Both the position numbers and the translations under genes were made by a program. Positions 15,117 through 23,486 of a stretch of DNA of 64,000 nt are shown here, piece by piece. Below the pieces are notes generated by a model that worked only from the letters and a program-made list of their open reading frames with translations, was not told the DNA's origin and made no database searches. The stretch is from Alphaproteobacteria bacterium UBA6376 (GTDB lineage: Bacteria; Pseudomonadota; Alphaproteobacteria; Rs-D84), in the NCBI GenBank assembly GCA_002437665.1, contig DJQW01000001.1, positions 193,481-257,480 on the forward strand. The letters are read 5' to 3'. Each line of letters starts with the position of its first letter. The first letter of the stretch is position 1.

Positions 15117-16022
15117 ATGAAATTATCTGTGATAATACCGGCGTATAATTGCGAAAAATATATTGTTCAGGCGTTGACATGCATACAGACCCAAGATTTT
15201 GATGTCTCGGAAATTGAAATAATAATTGTGTTGGATTGCTGCACAGACAACACGGCGGAGATTGTAAAGAATTTTATCAAACAGCACCCGCATATGAATA
15301 TTCGCGTAATCACACATGATGTAAATATGGGGCCGGCCGTGTCACGAAATGATGCGATTGCGGTTGCACGTGGTGATTATATTCATTTTATGGACGCAGA
15401 TGATTGTATAAATACGTCTTTTTATCGCAGGTTGTATGACGCGTGCGCGCATTCCAATGCGGATGTCGCCGTTTCAGAATTTATAAACGAACGGTATCCA
15501 GAAAACAGTATATTATTTGATACAGAGTTGGTTTTGACACACCCACAAGACAAGTTAGATATAACGCGTGTTGATATGAACGGATACTCGTGCCGTTATT
15601 TGATATCGCGCAGATTTTGGTTAAAAAACAAATTTTGTTTCCCGCGTGACATCAGATATTGCGAAGACATGTTACCAATGACGCAAATGGTGATTACTGC
15701 GCCACGTTTGGTGTGCGTACCAGATGCGCGATATATTTATAAATTCAGAACGGGCTCTATGTTGACCACAAAAAGTACAAAGTCGCAACGTGATTCTGAT
15801 TGGCATCATGCAAAACACGATGTTTTTTCGTATCTGGCACAAAATGATTTACAGCGTGGTGGTGATGCCTTTTCGCGTGTGCGGTATAAATTATTTGGAA
15901 TTTTTCCGGTAATCATTGCACGCATAAATGCGGCACGAACAACCGAAAAATATTACCTGTTTGGCATATTGCCGATATTAAAAGTGCGTTTAACCAAGTA
16001 CGTACGCCCATGGCGTGTGTGA
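15117..16022 (+). CDS. Family 2 glycosyltransferase
   Basis: The 301-residue GT-A glycosyltransferase starts at the ATG at 15117 (GGGAAA ribosome-binding site), giving the canonical MKLSVIIPAYNCEKYI start. The nucleotide-binding Asp follows (VLDCCTDNTAEIV), and the DxD-type metal site is MDADDC at about residues 95-100. It is likely to add a sugar to a surface glycan such as LPS or capsule; donor and acceptor cannot be told from sequence. There is no transmembrane segment. It is a single gene between an ncRNA and a convergent operon. Confidence 0.88.
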   Translation: MKLSVIIPAYNCEKYIVQALTCIQTQDFDVSEIEIIIVLDCCTDNTAEIVKNFIKQHPHMNIRVITHDVNMGPAVSRNDAIAVARGDYIHFMDADDCINTSFYRRLYDACAHSNADVAVSEFINERYPENSILFDTELVLTHPQDKLDITRVDMNGYSCRYLISRRFWLKNKFCFPRDIRYCEDMLPMTQMVITAPRLVCVPDARYIYKFRTGSMLTTKSTKSQRDSDWHHAKHDVFSYLAQNDLQRGGDAFSRVRYKLFGIFPVIIARINAARTTEKYYLFGILPILKVRLTKYVRPWRV

Positions 16023-16045
16023 TTATGGATTACTTTGTTTACCCC

Positions 16046-16110
16046 TGTCATTGCGAGCAAGCGCAAGCGACGCGTGGCAATCCAGTTTTTATGTCGTGCG
16101 CAGCGCATGC
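16046..16110. repeat. Dispersed palindromic repeat, half copy C
   Basis: Only the right arm TGTCATTGCGAGCAAGC...GGCAATCCAG and the adjoining TCGTGCGCAGCGCATG palindrome are present, between the convergent glycosyltransferase and phosphatase genes. The left arm is missing. Confidence 0.75.
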
Positions 16111-16113
16111 TTT

Positions 16114-16683
16114 TTACAAACTGAACTGAAAGACACTCAGGTTTGGAATTTCGCTGGTTGGTTGCAAGATGTTTCCAATCGTTGGTGTGTCACCGTTCAA
16201 AATTGTGGCCAGTGTCCTGATAAAATGACCGTGTGAAAATGCCACAATAAAATGTTCGTCGCGTCCGCGCAGGCGTTCGATAAACGCGTGTGCACGCCCC
16301 ACCATTTCGTTAAATGTTTCGGTGTTTGCACCGTCGCGCCAATCGGCATCCGCGCGTGCAATAAACACATCGCGCATTGCACGGCGTTCTTCGACCGTTT
16401 TGCCCAGACATTTTTGGTTGTCCAGATAGTCAAATTCTTGTATCGGCCAAATTTCCACCGGCACATCACTGTATTTCGCAATAAATGGTGCGGCGGTCTG
16501 GCGCGTGCGTAAATATGGCGATACGATAATCAGGTCAGGGCGTTGGTCAAACGCATCAGCAAATGCGGCCGCCGCATTCGCGCCATCGGGCGACAGTGGA
16601 ATGTCGCTGTGCAGTGTTGTTGATACGTCGCCACGGTTTGCAACGCTTTGCGCGTGGCGCACAATCCATATTTCATTCGGCAT
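16114..16683 (-). CDS. Histidine phosphatase superfamily (phosphoglycerate-mutase-like) protein
   Basis: The 189-residue protein carries the catalytic RHAQS at about residues 8-12, where His forms the phospho-enzyme, and a second catalytic His in FSHGHFIRTL. LSPDG and SPYLRTRQTA complete the family pattern. The ATG at 16683 has a GGGGA ribosome-binding site and gives the short canonical start; a longer in-frame start at 16758 lies inside rlmN. It is the last gene of the lptF-lptD-surA-rlmN operon and overlaps rlmN by 11 bp. The substrate is unknown. Confidence 0.9.
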   Translation of the reverse strand: MPNEIWIVRHAQSVANRGDVSTTLHSDIPLSPDGANAAAAFADAFDQRPDLIIVSPYLRTRQTAAPFIAKYSDVPVEIWPIQEFDYLDNQKCLGKTVEERRAMRDVFIARADADWRDGANTETFNEMVGRAHAFIERLRGRDEHFIVAFSHGHFIRTLATILNGDTPTIGNILQPTSEIPNLSVFQFSL

Positions 16684-17785
16684 GTTTTTTATTCCCCAGT
16701 CGCAGTTGCCCGCACGCAGAACCAATATCGCTGCCGCGTTCGCGGCGAATGCGTGCATGAATCCCGTTTTTAATCAGTATGTCTTGGAATCTGTGTACGG
16801 CGTTACCCGATGGTGATGCGAAATCACGTTCATCAACTGCGTTCCACGGTATCAAATTCACCATGCAATTTTTCCCGCGCAACAGTTCGGATAACTTTTC
16901 GGCATATTCTGGCATACAGTTAAACAGTTCCGCCGCGCCATTCGCATTTTTGCGCGCCAACAATATGTATTCAATCATCAACTGGCGATTATGCAGGGCG
17001 GTAAATTCGTCCGCGGCGGCCAATACCTCTGCCAATTTATATTTATTGTTTATCGGCATAATTTGCCCACGCAGTTCGTCGGTTGGTGCGTGCAGCGATA
17101 TTGCCAAATTGATTGGACGCCCCCACGCAATCAGTTCGCGAATCCCCGGCACAATTCCGCATGTCGAAATCGTAATACGACGCCACCCGATGCCCATATC
17201 GCGATTCGCGCGTTCACAAAATCCGATAACATTTTCAGTATTCTGTAATGGTTCGCCCGTGCCCATCACAACAATATGCGACACGTCACCATTATTTGCA
17301 TCGCCATTTGCACGAATTGGACGCGCGCGCGCCGCGTCACGCCCACAGCGCAATTCCCACTGCGCGACCAAGATTTGCGAGAATATTTCGTTTACCGTTA
17401 AATTGCGTTTCAGCCCCAACAACGTACTGGCACAAAACTTGCAGCCCATTGCGCAACCGGCCTGTGAACTGACGCATACGCTGTTGCCATATGTTGTGCG
17501 CATCAATACGCATTCAATCTGTTCGCAATCGTTCAGTTCCAACAAGAATTTTGTCGTTTCGCCATCAGATGATTGTAACTTTTTAACGATTTTTACCGGC
17601 AATGTTTGCGCCACCGCGTCCAAATCATGACGCAGCGCATCCGGCAAATTTTTCATCACAGAAAAATCAGGCGCACCCCGATTTAACCATTCGCGAATTT
17701 GCTTTGCGCGAAATCGCGGTTGACCCATATCGGTTACGAACTTTTCCAGTTCGCCATCGGTAAAATTAAATAAAATCGGTTTCAT
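16673..17785 (-). CDS. rlmN: Dual-specificity RNA methyltransferase RlmN
   Basis: The 370-residue radical-SAM enzyme methylates C2 of A2503 in 23S rRNA and A37 of some tRNAs. The radical-SAM CxxxCxxC cluster motif is in QAGCAMGCKFC (about residues 109-119). The family also needs a methyl-carrying Cys near the C-terminus, and one is present in GSDIGSACGQL. The length is typical. The start overlaps the surA stop (ATGA). Confidence 0.96.
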   Translation of the reverse strand: MKPILFNFTDGELEKFVTDMGQPRFRAKQIREWLNRGAPDFSVMKNLPDALRHDLDAVAQTLPVKIVKKLQSSDGETTKFLLELNDCEQIECVLMRTTYGNSVCVSSQAGCAMGCKFCASTLLGLKRNLTVNEIFSQILVAQWELRCGRDAARARPIRANGDANNGDVSHIVVMGTGEPLQNTENVIGFCERANRDMGIGWRRITISTCGIVPGIRELIAWGRPINLAISLHAPTDELRGQIMPINNKYKLAEVLAAADEFTALHNRQLMIEYILLARKNANGAAELFNCMPEYAEKLSELLRGKNCMVNLIPWNAVDERDFASPSGNAVHRFQDILIKNGIHARIRRERGSDIGSACGQLRLGNKKHAE

Positions 17786-18609
17786 AATTTATATCTGTCG
17801 TCGTTTATAACAACCACCGCTTTACGGCGCAGTTGTTTCAGTTGCTGGTCTGCGATAAACATTGCCTGTTTGTATGTGGCATTTTGTTTTATCATTTCGT
17901 CCAGTTTGCCATATTCTTTTGTCTTTTTAATGCTGCATACCAACAAAACGCTGCGGTCAACAACCGGTGACCAGGTGAGGGTTGGGGCCGTCGCCACGCG
18001 CGCACGAACCTCTGGCGACAATTCGTATTGCAGCGCGGTGAACTTTTGCGGCGCACCGCCCAAATTTTCCGCCATTGTAACCGCATCATCGCATGATTTT
18101 GGTCGTGTCAGTTTTGCCGCAACATCGGCGGGAATATCAACCAATCGCACGATTGTCATTTCCACCGGCAGGCCGTTTTCACGCGCAATTTCCGCACGTT
18201 CGGCATCGATTTCTTCGCGGGATACGTCAACCGTTGGCATAATTGTACGACCAACAATAATCTGCCATGCGATTTCTGCGCGCAACGCACTGCGTGCCAT
18301 CGCGCGTTCAGATTCAGACATATCGCCCAAATTCATTTTTTTCAGTTCTTTGTCCACAACATCATCTTCGGGTACGGCATGAAAGTTTTGCGCATACGCG
18401 ATTTTGACATTGTCATCAATGATATTCTGTAACGCAACGCGACGATTGTCGGTTGGATTTTTACCCTGACGCGACATCAGTTTTACGCGCGCGGTAATAT
18501 CGGTATCGGTAATCGGTGTACCATTTACCGATGCAATGACGCTGGCGGCGTATGCCGGCGCGGCCATCATCATAAATGCGCCCGCCAAAATCAGATTTAA
18601 CTGTTTCAT
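17782..18609 (-). CDS. surA: SurA-like periplasmic chaperone
   Basis: The 275-residue protein has a signal peptide ending AYAA, followed by a SurA N-terminal-type domain (VIASVNGTPITDTDITARVKLM) that guides unfolded outer-membrane proteins. A parvulin PPIase signature is not obvious in the shorter C-terminal half, so isomerase activity is doubtful. The ATG at 18609 follows GGGGAAAGGA; an upstream in-frame ATG at 18648 lies inside lptD. The position right after lptD matches the common lptD-surA pair. Confidence 0.88.
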   Translation of the reverse strand: MKQLNLILAGAFMMMAAPAYAASVIASVNGTPITDTDITARVKLMSRQGKNPTDNRRVALQNIIDDNVKIAYAQNFHAVPEDDVVDKELKKMNLGDMSESERAMARSALRAEIAWQIIVGRTIMPTVDVSREEIDAERAEIARENGLPVEMTIVRLVDIPADVAAKLTRPKSCDDAVTMAENLGGAPQKFTALQYELSPEVRARVATAPTLTWSPVVDRSVLLVCSIKKTKEYGKLDEMIKQNATYKQAMFIADQQLKQLRRKAVVVINDDRYKL

Positions 18610-18631
18610 CTGTCCTTTCCCCGTTTCATGT

Positions 18632-20647
18632 TTAGTACTGTTGGCCATTGATACTCATACCAATGCGGAACTGGAACGTAGTTGTTCCGACATAGTCCCC
18701 CTTGACCGCGTTATCACGACGGTATTCCATCGACATATAATAACATGGGTGTGTATAGAACACGCCGCCCGTATGACGCTGGAACGCACCGGTTGTCATG
18801 TTATAGATTGAATTAAAGCGCACCGCCCAACGTGGTGTCAACTGGATACCAAACCCACCCATAATTTCATTGATAGAATCATTTTTTGTGTATGTATCAA
18901 TAAACTGCTGTGACCAAATGTGCCCAATGTTCAGGTATGTCCCCGCACTGTGGGTCAGGTACGCCGATGTTTCAATATGACGCAATGCCAAATCATTACG
19001 CGCCAAACGGAATCGGCTGGTCAATTCTAACCATTTCATGTTGTTAAAACCAACACGCCCGACATAGTCCGATGCGCCATTCAAAAATCCGCTGTTTGGG
19101 TCAATGGTATCGCGATCTTGGAAATCATATGTTTGTCCCAAGAATACTTCGAATGATCGACCATCTGGGTTAAACGCCGCCCAACGCACACCGTAATCGG
19201 CATAGTTGCTGTTTTCCCATAAATCCAGACCCGCAAAACGTTTGTTTGAAAACAGTGTTGCGTCCGACAGCAATGCACCCGCCGAATCATTGTTCGCCGC
19301 AAATGTTGCATCATCAATATGGCGCATAATTGTCAAACGCGCACGTGGTTCAATAACCTGTGTCCACGTGTCAGACGGACGGAACAATGGCAAACCCCAT
19401 TCAACATAACCACTGGGCAAGAAACGATTTTTCAGCCCAGAAAACTTTTGCCCATCAATCAAATCGGTGTTATCAAAATTATACACGTCATATCGGGCAT
19501 CCATACTGAGTGTCAAACGATTGCCACCCCACAATGTCCACGGCGATGTAATACGCGCATCACCAATCATACGTTGCGATGCCGTCCCAGAACCAGAAAT
19601 CCCCAAAATGTCCGCACCAAATGTTGCGTATGTTTCGGCGAACAACGGTGATGTCTGGTGCGTGGCACGAATGTTTGGCAGAATGTCACCTGATGGTGTT
19701 GCCACCCACGTGTTGTACGTACGCAATTCTTGGAATATATGCGCGTCGGCAACAACATAACTGCTTTGCCCAAACAGTTCCAATTTTGCGCCCGAATCTA
19801 AATACGGCTGGTCGCCATAGAATCCATATTTCTGCAAATAGGTTTTATCAGATGCGCGTTCCAAGAATACCGTTGCGCGCGCGTTATCGCCCAATTCAAT
19901 TATATCGTTATTAAATATGTGCCAACGATTTTCCCCATCGCGATTATGTGTAAATGACCCGCGGGTCAGGGATTCAGAATGCGCCGTATTCAAACGATGT
20001 TCGATTTGCACCAACGGGTTTTCTTGGGTCAGGTACGATGCCGTAACCGTCATGTCGTGCGTATCCGACAGGTATATGTACAATGGAATATTGACCTGTG
20101 TCCCCATCTGGTTGGTGGATTTCAAATCAGGCATCAAAAATCCGGTCTTGTGCTTTACCCCTGGGTCTGGCATAGAAAAGTACGGCAACCACAACGCCGG
20201 CACACCATAAATCCACATAACAGGATTATGGAAACTGAGCATACGCGTTTCCATATCGTGCACGGTACGTGTTGTTGAAATCTGCCACGCATCGCCAATA
20301 TCATCGCAATCATCACACGCCGTAAATGTAGCATCATATGCAATCGTATCATCGCCATTGTGCACAATATTGTCTGATTCAATGTACACATGTTCGCCCA
20401 GCCAGATTTTTATATCGTCCCCCGACAGGTTTTTCCCATCGCGCGACAAATAAGAATCTGTCAGTGTCAAACGCTGGCCCGATGCATTTGTGATTTCAGT
20501 ATTGCCGGTTGTTCTAATTGATTCCGCGCGTACATCATATTCAATTTTGTCGGACTTGATGGTCTTGGGTACATTGGGGTCAATGGCCATCGCCATGGCA
20601 GACACGGCGGAAAACATCGGCAGAAAAATCGGAATCAGTCGTTTCAT
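18632..20647 (-). CDS. lptD: LPS-assembly outer-membrane protein LptD
   Basis: The 671-residue protein has a signal peptide, then an N-terminal beta-jellyroll (OstA-like, DKIEYDVRAESIRTTGNTEI, about residues 33-130) that receives LPS from the periplasmic bridge. A large C-terminal beta-barrel inserts LPS into the outer leaflet. It contains paired Cys (ATFTACDDCDDIGDAW), and the barrel start has the WLPYF and GFLMPDL motifs typical of LptD. It is translated from an ATGA overlap with lptF. Confidence 0.95.
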   Translation of the reverse strand: MKRLIPIFLPMFSAVSAMAMAIDPNVPKTIKSDKIEYDVRAESIRTTGNTEITNASGQRLTLTDSYLSRDGKNLSGDDIKIWLGEHVYIESDNIVHNGDDTIAYDATFTACDDCDDIGDAWQISTTRTVHDMETRMLSFHNPVMWIYGVPALWLPYFSMPDPGVKHKTGFLMPDLKSTNQMGTQVNIPLYIYLSDTHDMTVTASYLTQENPLVQIEHRLNTAHSESLTRGSFTHNRDGENRWHIFNNDIIELGDNARATVFLERASDKTYLQKYGFYGDQPYLDSGAKLELFGQSSYVVADAHIFQELRTYNTWVATPSGDILPNIRATHQTSPLFAETYATFGADILGISGSGTASQRMIGDARITSPWTLWGGNRLTLSMDARYDVYNFDNTDLIDGQKFSGLKNRFLPSGYVEWGLPLFRPSDTWTQVIEPRARLTIMRHIDDATFAANNDSAGALLSDATLFSNKRFAGLDLWENSNYADYGVRWAAFNPDGRSFEVFLGQTYDFQDRDTIDPNSGFLNGASDYVGRVGFNNMKWLELTSRFRLARNDLALRHIETSAYLTHSAGTYLNIGHIWSQQFIDTYTKNDSINEIMGGFGIQLTPRWAVRFNSIYNMTTGAFQRHTGGVFYTHPCYYMSMEYRRDNAVKGDYVGTTTFQFRIGMSINGQQY

Positions 20648-21705
20648 TTCTTACACAATGCAATCAGTATACCACCCAGAACCAACATCTGAACCCCTGC
20701 CAACACGACAAAGTCCGTAAAACTGGTCACCATATTCGACGCCGACATAAATCCCGCCATCGTAACCGCCATTGCCAATACCGCCATTGCGGGTGCAAAA
20801 CTGGCGCGACGACGCAACAGTGACGAACGCAGCAACACCAATGTGCACAACGCCGCCAATACCAGATTCATAATCGGGCTTAAAAAACGGGTGCACAGTT
20901 CGGACAAAACCTGCTTGTGCTGTTTTTCGGTTGGGGCATTTAATACGGTCTTGACCAATTCCAGTGTTGGCACACGGCGAACCTTGAACCCGATGTCATC
21001 GCCGCGATCGGTCAGATTCAAATCCATATCAAATGCATCAAATGTGCCGGTGGTCATTGCGCCATTATTGCGTGCCTGTAATGCACCATTGTTCATAACG
21101 ATGGATAAACCACGCGCCGTCGATACCAATTTGCCCTTTTCGGCAAAAATCGTCAGCGGAGATTTCTTGTCCCGCATATCAGACAACATAACCTGTGACA
21201 GGTCGTGACCAGATACCTTGTCCACATAGACCACCAACCCATCCGCCAGCGGGGTAAATGCCCCCTCTTGTAATTTCATATGTGCCAAACCATAGCGCAG
21301 ATTCCATTGTGTGCTGTAAAACCGCGCCTGTGATACTGGCACAGCCCAAATGTTTAACGCAAAATGCAAAACGGTCAGCACCGCCGCCAATTTCAACGCC
21401 GGACGTGCCAACTGTCGTGGGGACAACCCAACCGACGCCATAACGGTAATTTCATTGTCGGCAATCAGTTTGTTATACACAAATATCACCGCAATAAATG
21501 TCACAAACGGAATAATAATAGACACGATAAACGGCAACATCAACACCGTCAATCCCAAGAAATTACTGAGTGCGACACCATAACTGAGCAAGAATTTCAG
21601 CATGGACATAATCTGTACCATCCACGCCAATCCGGTCAGTACCAGCAACAGCATGACAAAAATTGCGACCAACTGGCGCGAAAAATATCTGTTCAGTATT
21701 CTCAT
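20644..21705 (-). CDS. lptF: LPS export ABC transporter permease LptF
   Basis: This is a permease of the LptB2FG transporter of about 353 residues. N-terminal transmembrane helices (about 12-34, 50-75, 90-115) are followed by a periplasmic jellyroll and three C-terminal helices. VYNKLIADNEITVMASVGLSPRQLARPAL is the cytoplasmic coupling helix that contacts the LptB ATPase. It resembles LptF rather than LptG; no second permease is adjacent. The ATG at 21705 lies 7 nt from a strong -10, so a leaderless start is favoured over the upstream alternative at 21741. It is first gene of a five-gene overlapping minus-strand operon. Confidence 0.9.
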   Translation of the reverse strand: MRILNRYFSRQLVAIFVMLLLVLTGLAWMVQIMSMLKFLLSYGVALSNFLGLTVLMLPFIVSIIIPFVTFIAVIFVYNKLIADNEITVMASVGLSPRQLARPALKLAAVLTVLHFALNIWAVPVSQARFYSTQWNLRYGLAHMKLQEGAFTPLADGLVVYVDKVSGHDLSQVMLSDMRDKKSPLTIFAEKGKLVSTARGLSIVMNNGALQARNNGAMTTGTFDAFDMDLNLTDRGDDIGFKVRRVPTLELVKTVLNAPTEKQHKQVLSELCTRFLSPIMNLVLAALCTLVLLRSSLLRRRASFAPAMAVLAMAVTMAGFMSASNMVTSFTDFVVLAGVQMLVLGGILIALCKK

Positions 21706-21712
21706 ACCCCGC

Positions 21713-21741
21713 AGTATAAAGCGCAAAAGCAGAGCCGTCAA
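21713..21741 (-). promoter_or_regulatory. lptF operon promoter (leaderless)
   Basis: TTGACG (21741-21736), a 17-nt spacer and TATACT (21718-21713) leave only 7 nt (GCGGGGT) before the ATG. Transcription should start at or next to the start codon. Confidence 0.75.
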
Positions 21742-21813
21742 ATATATATTGCTAATTTTCCTTGCTTTCTGGCGATTCGGTGGTAATAATACGAATGTTC
21801 TTAAAAAGTTTTT

Positions 21814-21841
21814 TTAGGGGCGGGGTTGAAAAACCCCGCCC
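21814..21841. terminator. GC-rich hairpin upstream of nusA
   Basis: The perfect 10-bp stem GGGCGGGGTT / AACCCCGCCC with a GAAA loop follows T7 (plus strand), so with the minus-strand T-tract it would terminate minus-strand transcription. On the plus strand it sits in the nusA leader about 40 nt before the ATG and may be regulatory. Confidence 0.6.
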
Positions 21842-21881
21842 TTATAAGTAAAGACATATTACAAACGAAGGAGAAAAATAA

Positions 21882-23423
21882 ATGTCTTTTGTTTCTATGC
21901 CCCGTCAGGACTTGCTGTTGGCCATTGAATCATTGGCCCAGGACAAGCAGATTGATCGCGAAATCGTGATTGAATCATTAGAGGCGGCAATCGCCAAAAT
22001 TGCCAAACACAAATATGGCGAAGAATTTAACATCACGGCGACCATTGACCGCAAAAATGGGGCGATATATGTCAAACGTTTGTTCACTGTTATTGCGTCC
22101 CCAGAATCCATGGGTGATGAATACGATGCCAACACCATGTTGACGGTTGCACAGGCAAAAAAATACGCCCAGAACCCAATGGTTGGCGACGTTGTCGAAG
22201 ACCCACTGCCAGAACCAGAATTTGGCCGTATGGCATTCCAGACCGCAAAGCAAATTATGACAACCCGCGTCCGTGACGCTGAAAAAGGTCGTCAGTACGA
22301 AGAGTTCAAAGATAACATCGGCGACATTGTATCTGGCACGGTTAAACGTATCGAATTTGGCAACGTTTTCGTTGACATCAATGGCAAGGCCGAAGGTTAC
22401 ATCAAGGGCAGCGAACTGATTCCAGGCGAACGCTTGGCGGTTGGTGATCGCGTCCGCGCATTGATTATGGACGTTGCGCGTTCTAATTCCGGCCCACAGA
22501 TTTTCTTGACCCGTACGCACCCGATGTTCATGGAAAAATTGTTTGTCCAAGAAGTACCTGAAATCTATGAAGGGGTTATTAAAATTAAATCCGTGTCACG
22601 TGCACCTGGGTCACACGCAAAAATCGCTGTTGAAACCCAAGACCCATCGATTGACGCCGTTGGTATGACCGTCGGTATCAAGGGTACACGTATTCAGCCG
22701 GTTATCAACGAATGCCATGGCGAAAAGATTGATGTCATTTTGTATTCTGATGACCCAGCGGTATTTATCGTCAATGCGATGCAGCCGGCCAAGGTTGCCA
22801 AGATTATCGTTGACGAAGACACACGCAGCGCGGCCGTCGTCGTTACCGAAGATCAACAGTCATTGGCAATCGGTCGCCGTGGCCAGAACGTCCGTTTGGC
22901 ATCACAGTTGACTGGTTGGAACATCGACGTCATGAACGAGGCCGAAGAACAAGAACGTCGCGCCAAAGAATTTAAGGAAAAAACAGAATTGTTTATCCGT
23001 GCGCTGGACGTTGATGAAATGATTGCGCACCTGTTGATTACCGAAGGGTTCCGTACCGTCGAAGAAATCGCATTCGTTGATGCATCTGAATTGGAATCTA
23101 TCGAAGGGTTCAATCCAGAATTGGCGGCAGAATTGCAGAACCGTGCCAAGGCCTATTTGACCAAGGTTGAACAAGAATATATCGACAACGGTCATGCAAT
23201 GGGTATGTCCGATGATTTGTTGAAATTTGATTTCGTGAAACGTCCAATTATTATGAAACTGGGCGAAAACGGTATCAAATCATTGTCTGACTTGGCTGAT
23301 TTGGCAACCGACGAATTGGTCGAAATCTTGGGCGAAGACACAATGTCTGCGCGTTTGGCGGGCCGCGTTATTATGAAGGCACGCGAACTGGCGTATGGCA
23401 TCACCCAAGGGGACGCTGAATAA
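21882..23423 (+). CDS. nusA: Transcription termination/antitermination factor NusA
   Basis: The 513-residue NusA binds RNA polymerase and nascent RNA. The N-terminal polymerase-binding domain (about 1-125) is followed by an S1 domain (GDIVSGTVKRIEFGNVFVDI), KH domains with VGIKGTRIQPVINEC and IGRRGQNVRLASQLTGW, and two C-terminal helix-hairpin acidic repeats (about 365-510), as in other Alphaproteobacteria. A GAAGGAGAAAA ribosome-binding site precedes it. rimP, which normally precedes nusA, and ylxR, which normally follows, are absent here. Confidence 0.97.
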   Translation: MSFVSMPRQDLLLAIESLAQDKQIDREIVIESLEAAIAKIAKHKYGEEFNITATIDRKNGAIYVKRLFTVIASPESMGDEYDANTMLTVAQAKKYAQNPMVGDVVEDPLPEPEFGRMAFQTAKQIMTTRVRDAEKGRQYEEFKDNIGDIVSGTVKRIEFGNVFVDINGKAEGYIKGSELIPGERLAVGDRVRALIMDVARSNSGPQIFLTRTHPMFMEKLFVQEVPEIYEGVIKIKSVSRAPGSHAKIAVETQDPSIDAVGMTVGIKGTRIQPVINECHGEKIDVILYSDDPAVFIVNAMQPAKVAKIIVDEDTRSAAVVVTEDQQSLAIGRRGQNVRLASQLTGWNIDVMNEAEEQERRAKEFKEKTELFIRALDVDEMIAHLLITEGFRTVEEIAFVDASELESIEGFNPELAAELQNRAKAYLTKVEQEYIDNGHAMGMSDDLLKFDFVKRPIIMKLGENGIKSLSDLADLATDELVEILGEDTMSARLAGRVIMKARELAYGITQGDAE

Positions 23424-23425
23424 TA

Positions 23426-23456
23426 AAAACCCGCGGTGCGCATTGCATCGTGGGTA
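23426..23456 (+). terminator. Weak hairpin between nusA and infB
   Basis: An imperfect stem (ACCCGCG...CGTGGGT) lies in the 63-bp gap without a good T-tract. It may attenuate or be an RNA-processing site. Confidence 0.35.
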
Positions 23457-23486
23457 TTTATGTAACTAATACGGGGGTAAAAATAT

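Noticed and set aside
16779..17630. 283-codon plus-strand open frame opposite rlmN
   Set aside because: It is a shadow of a strongly supported radical-SAM gene.
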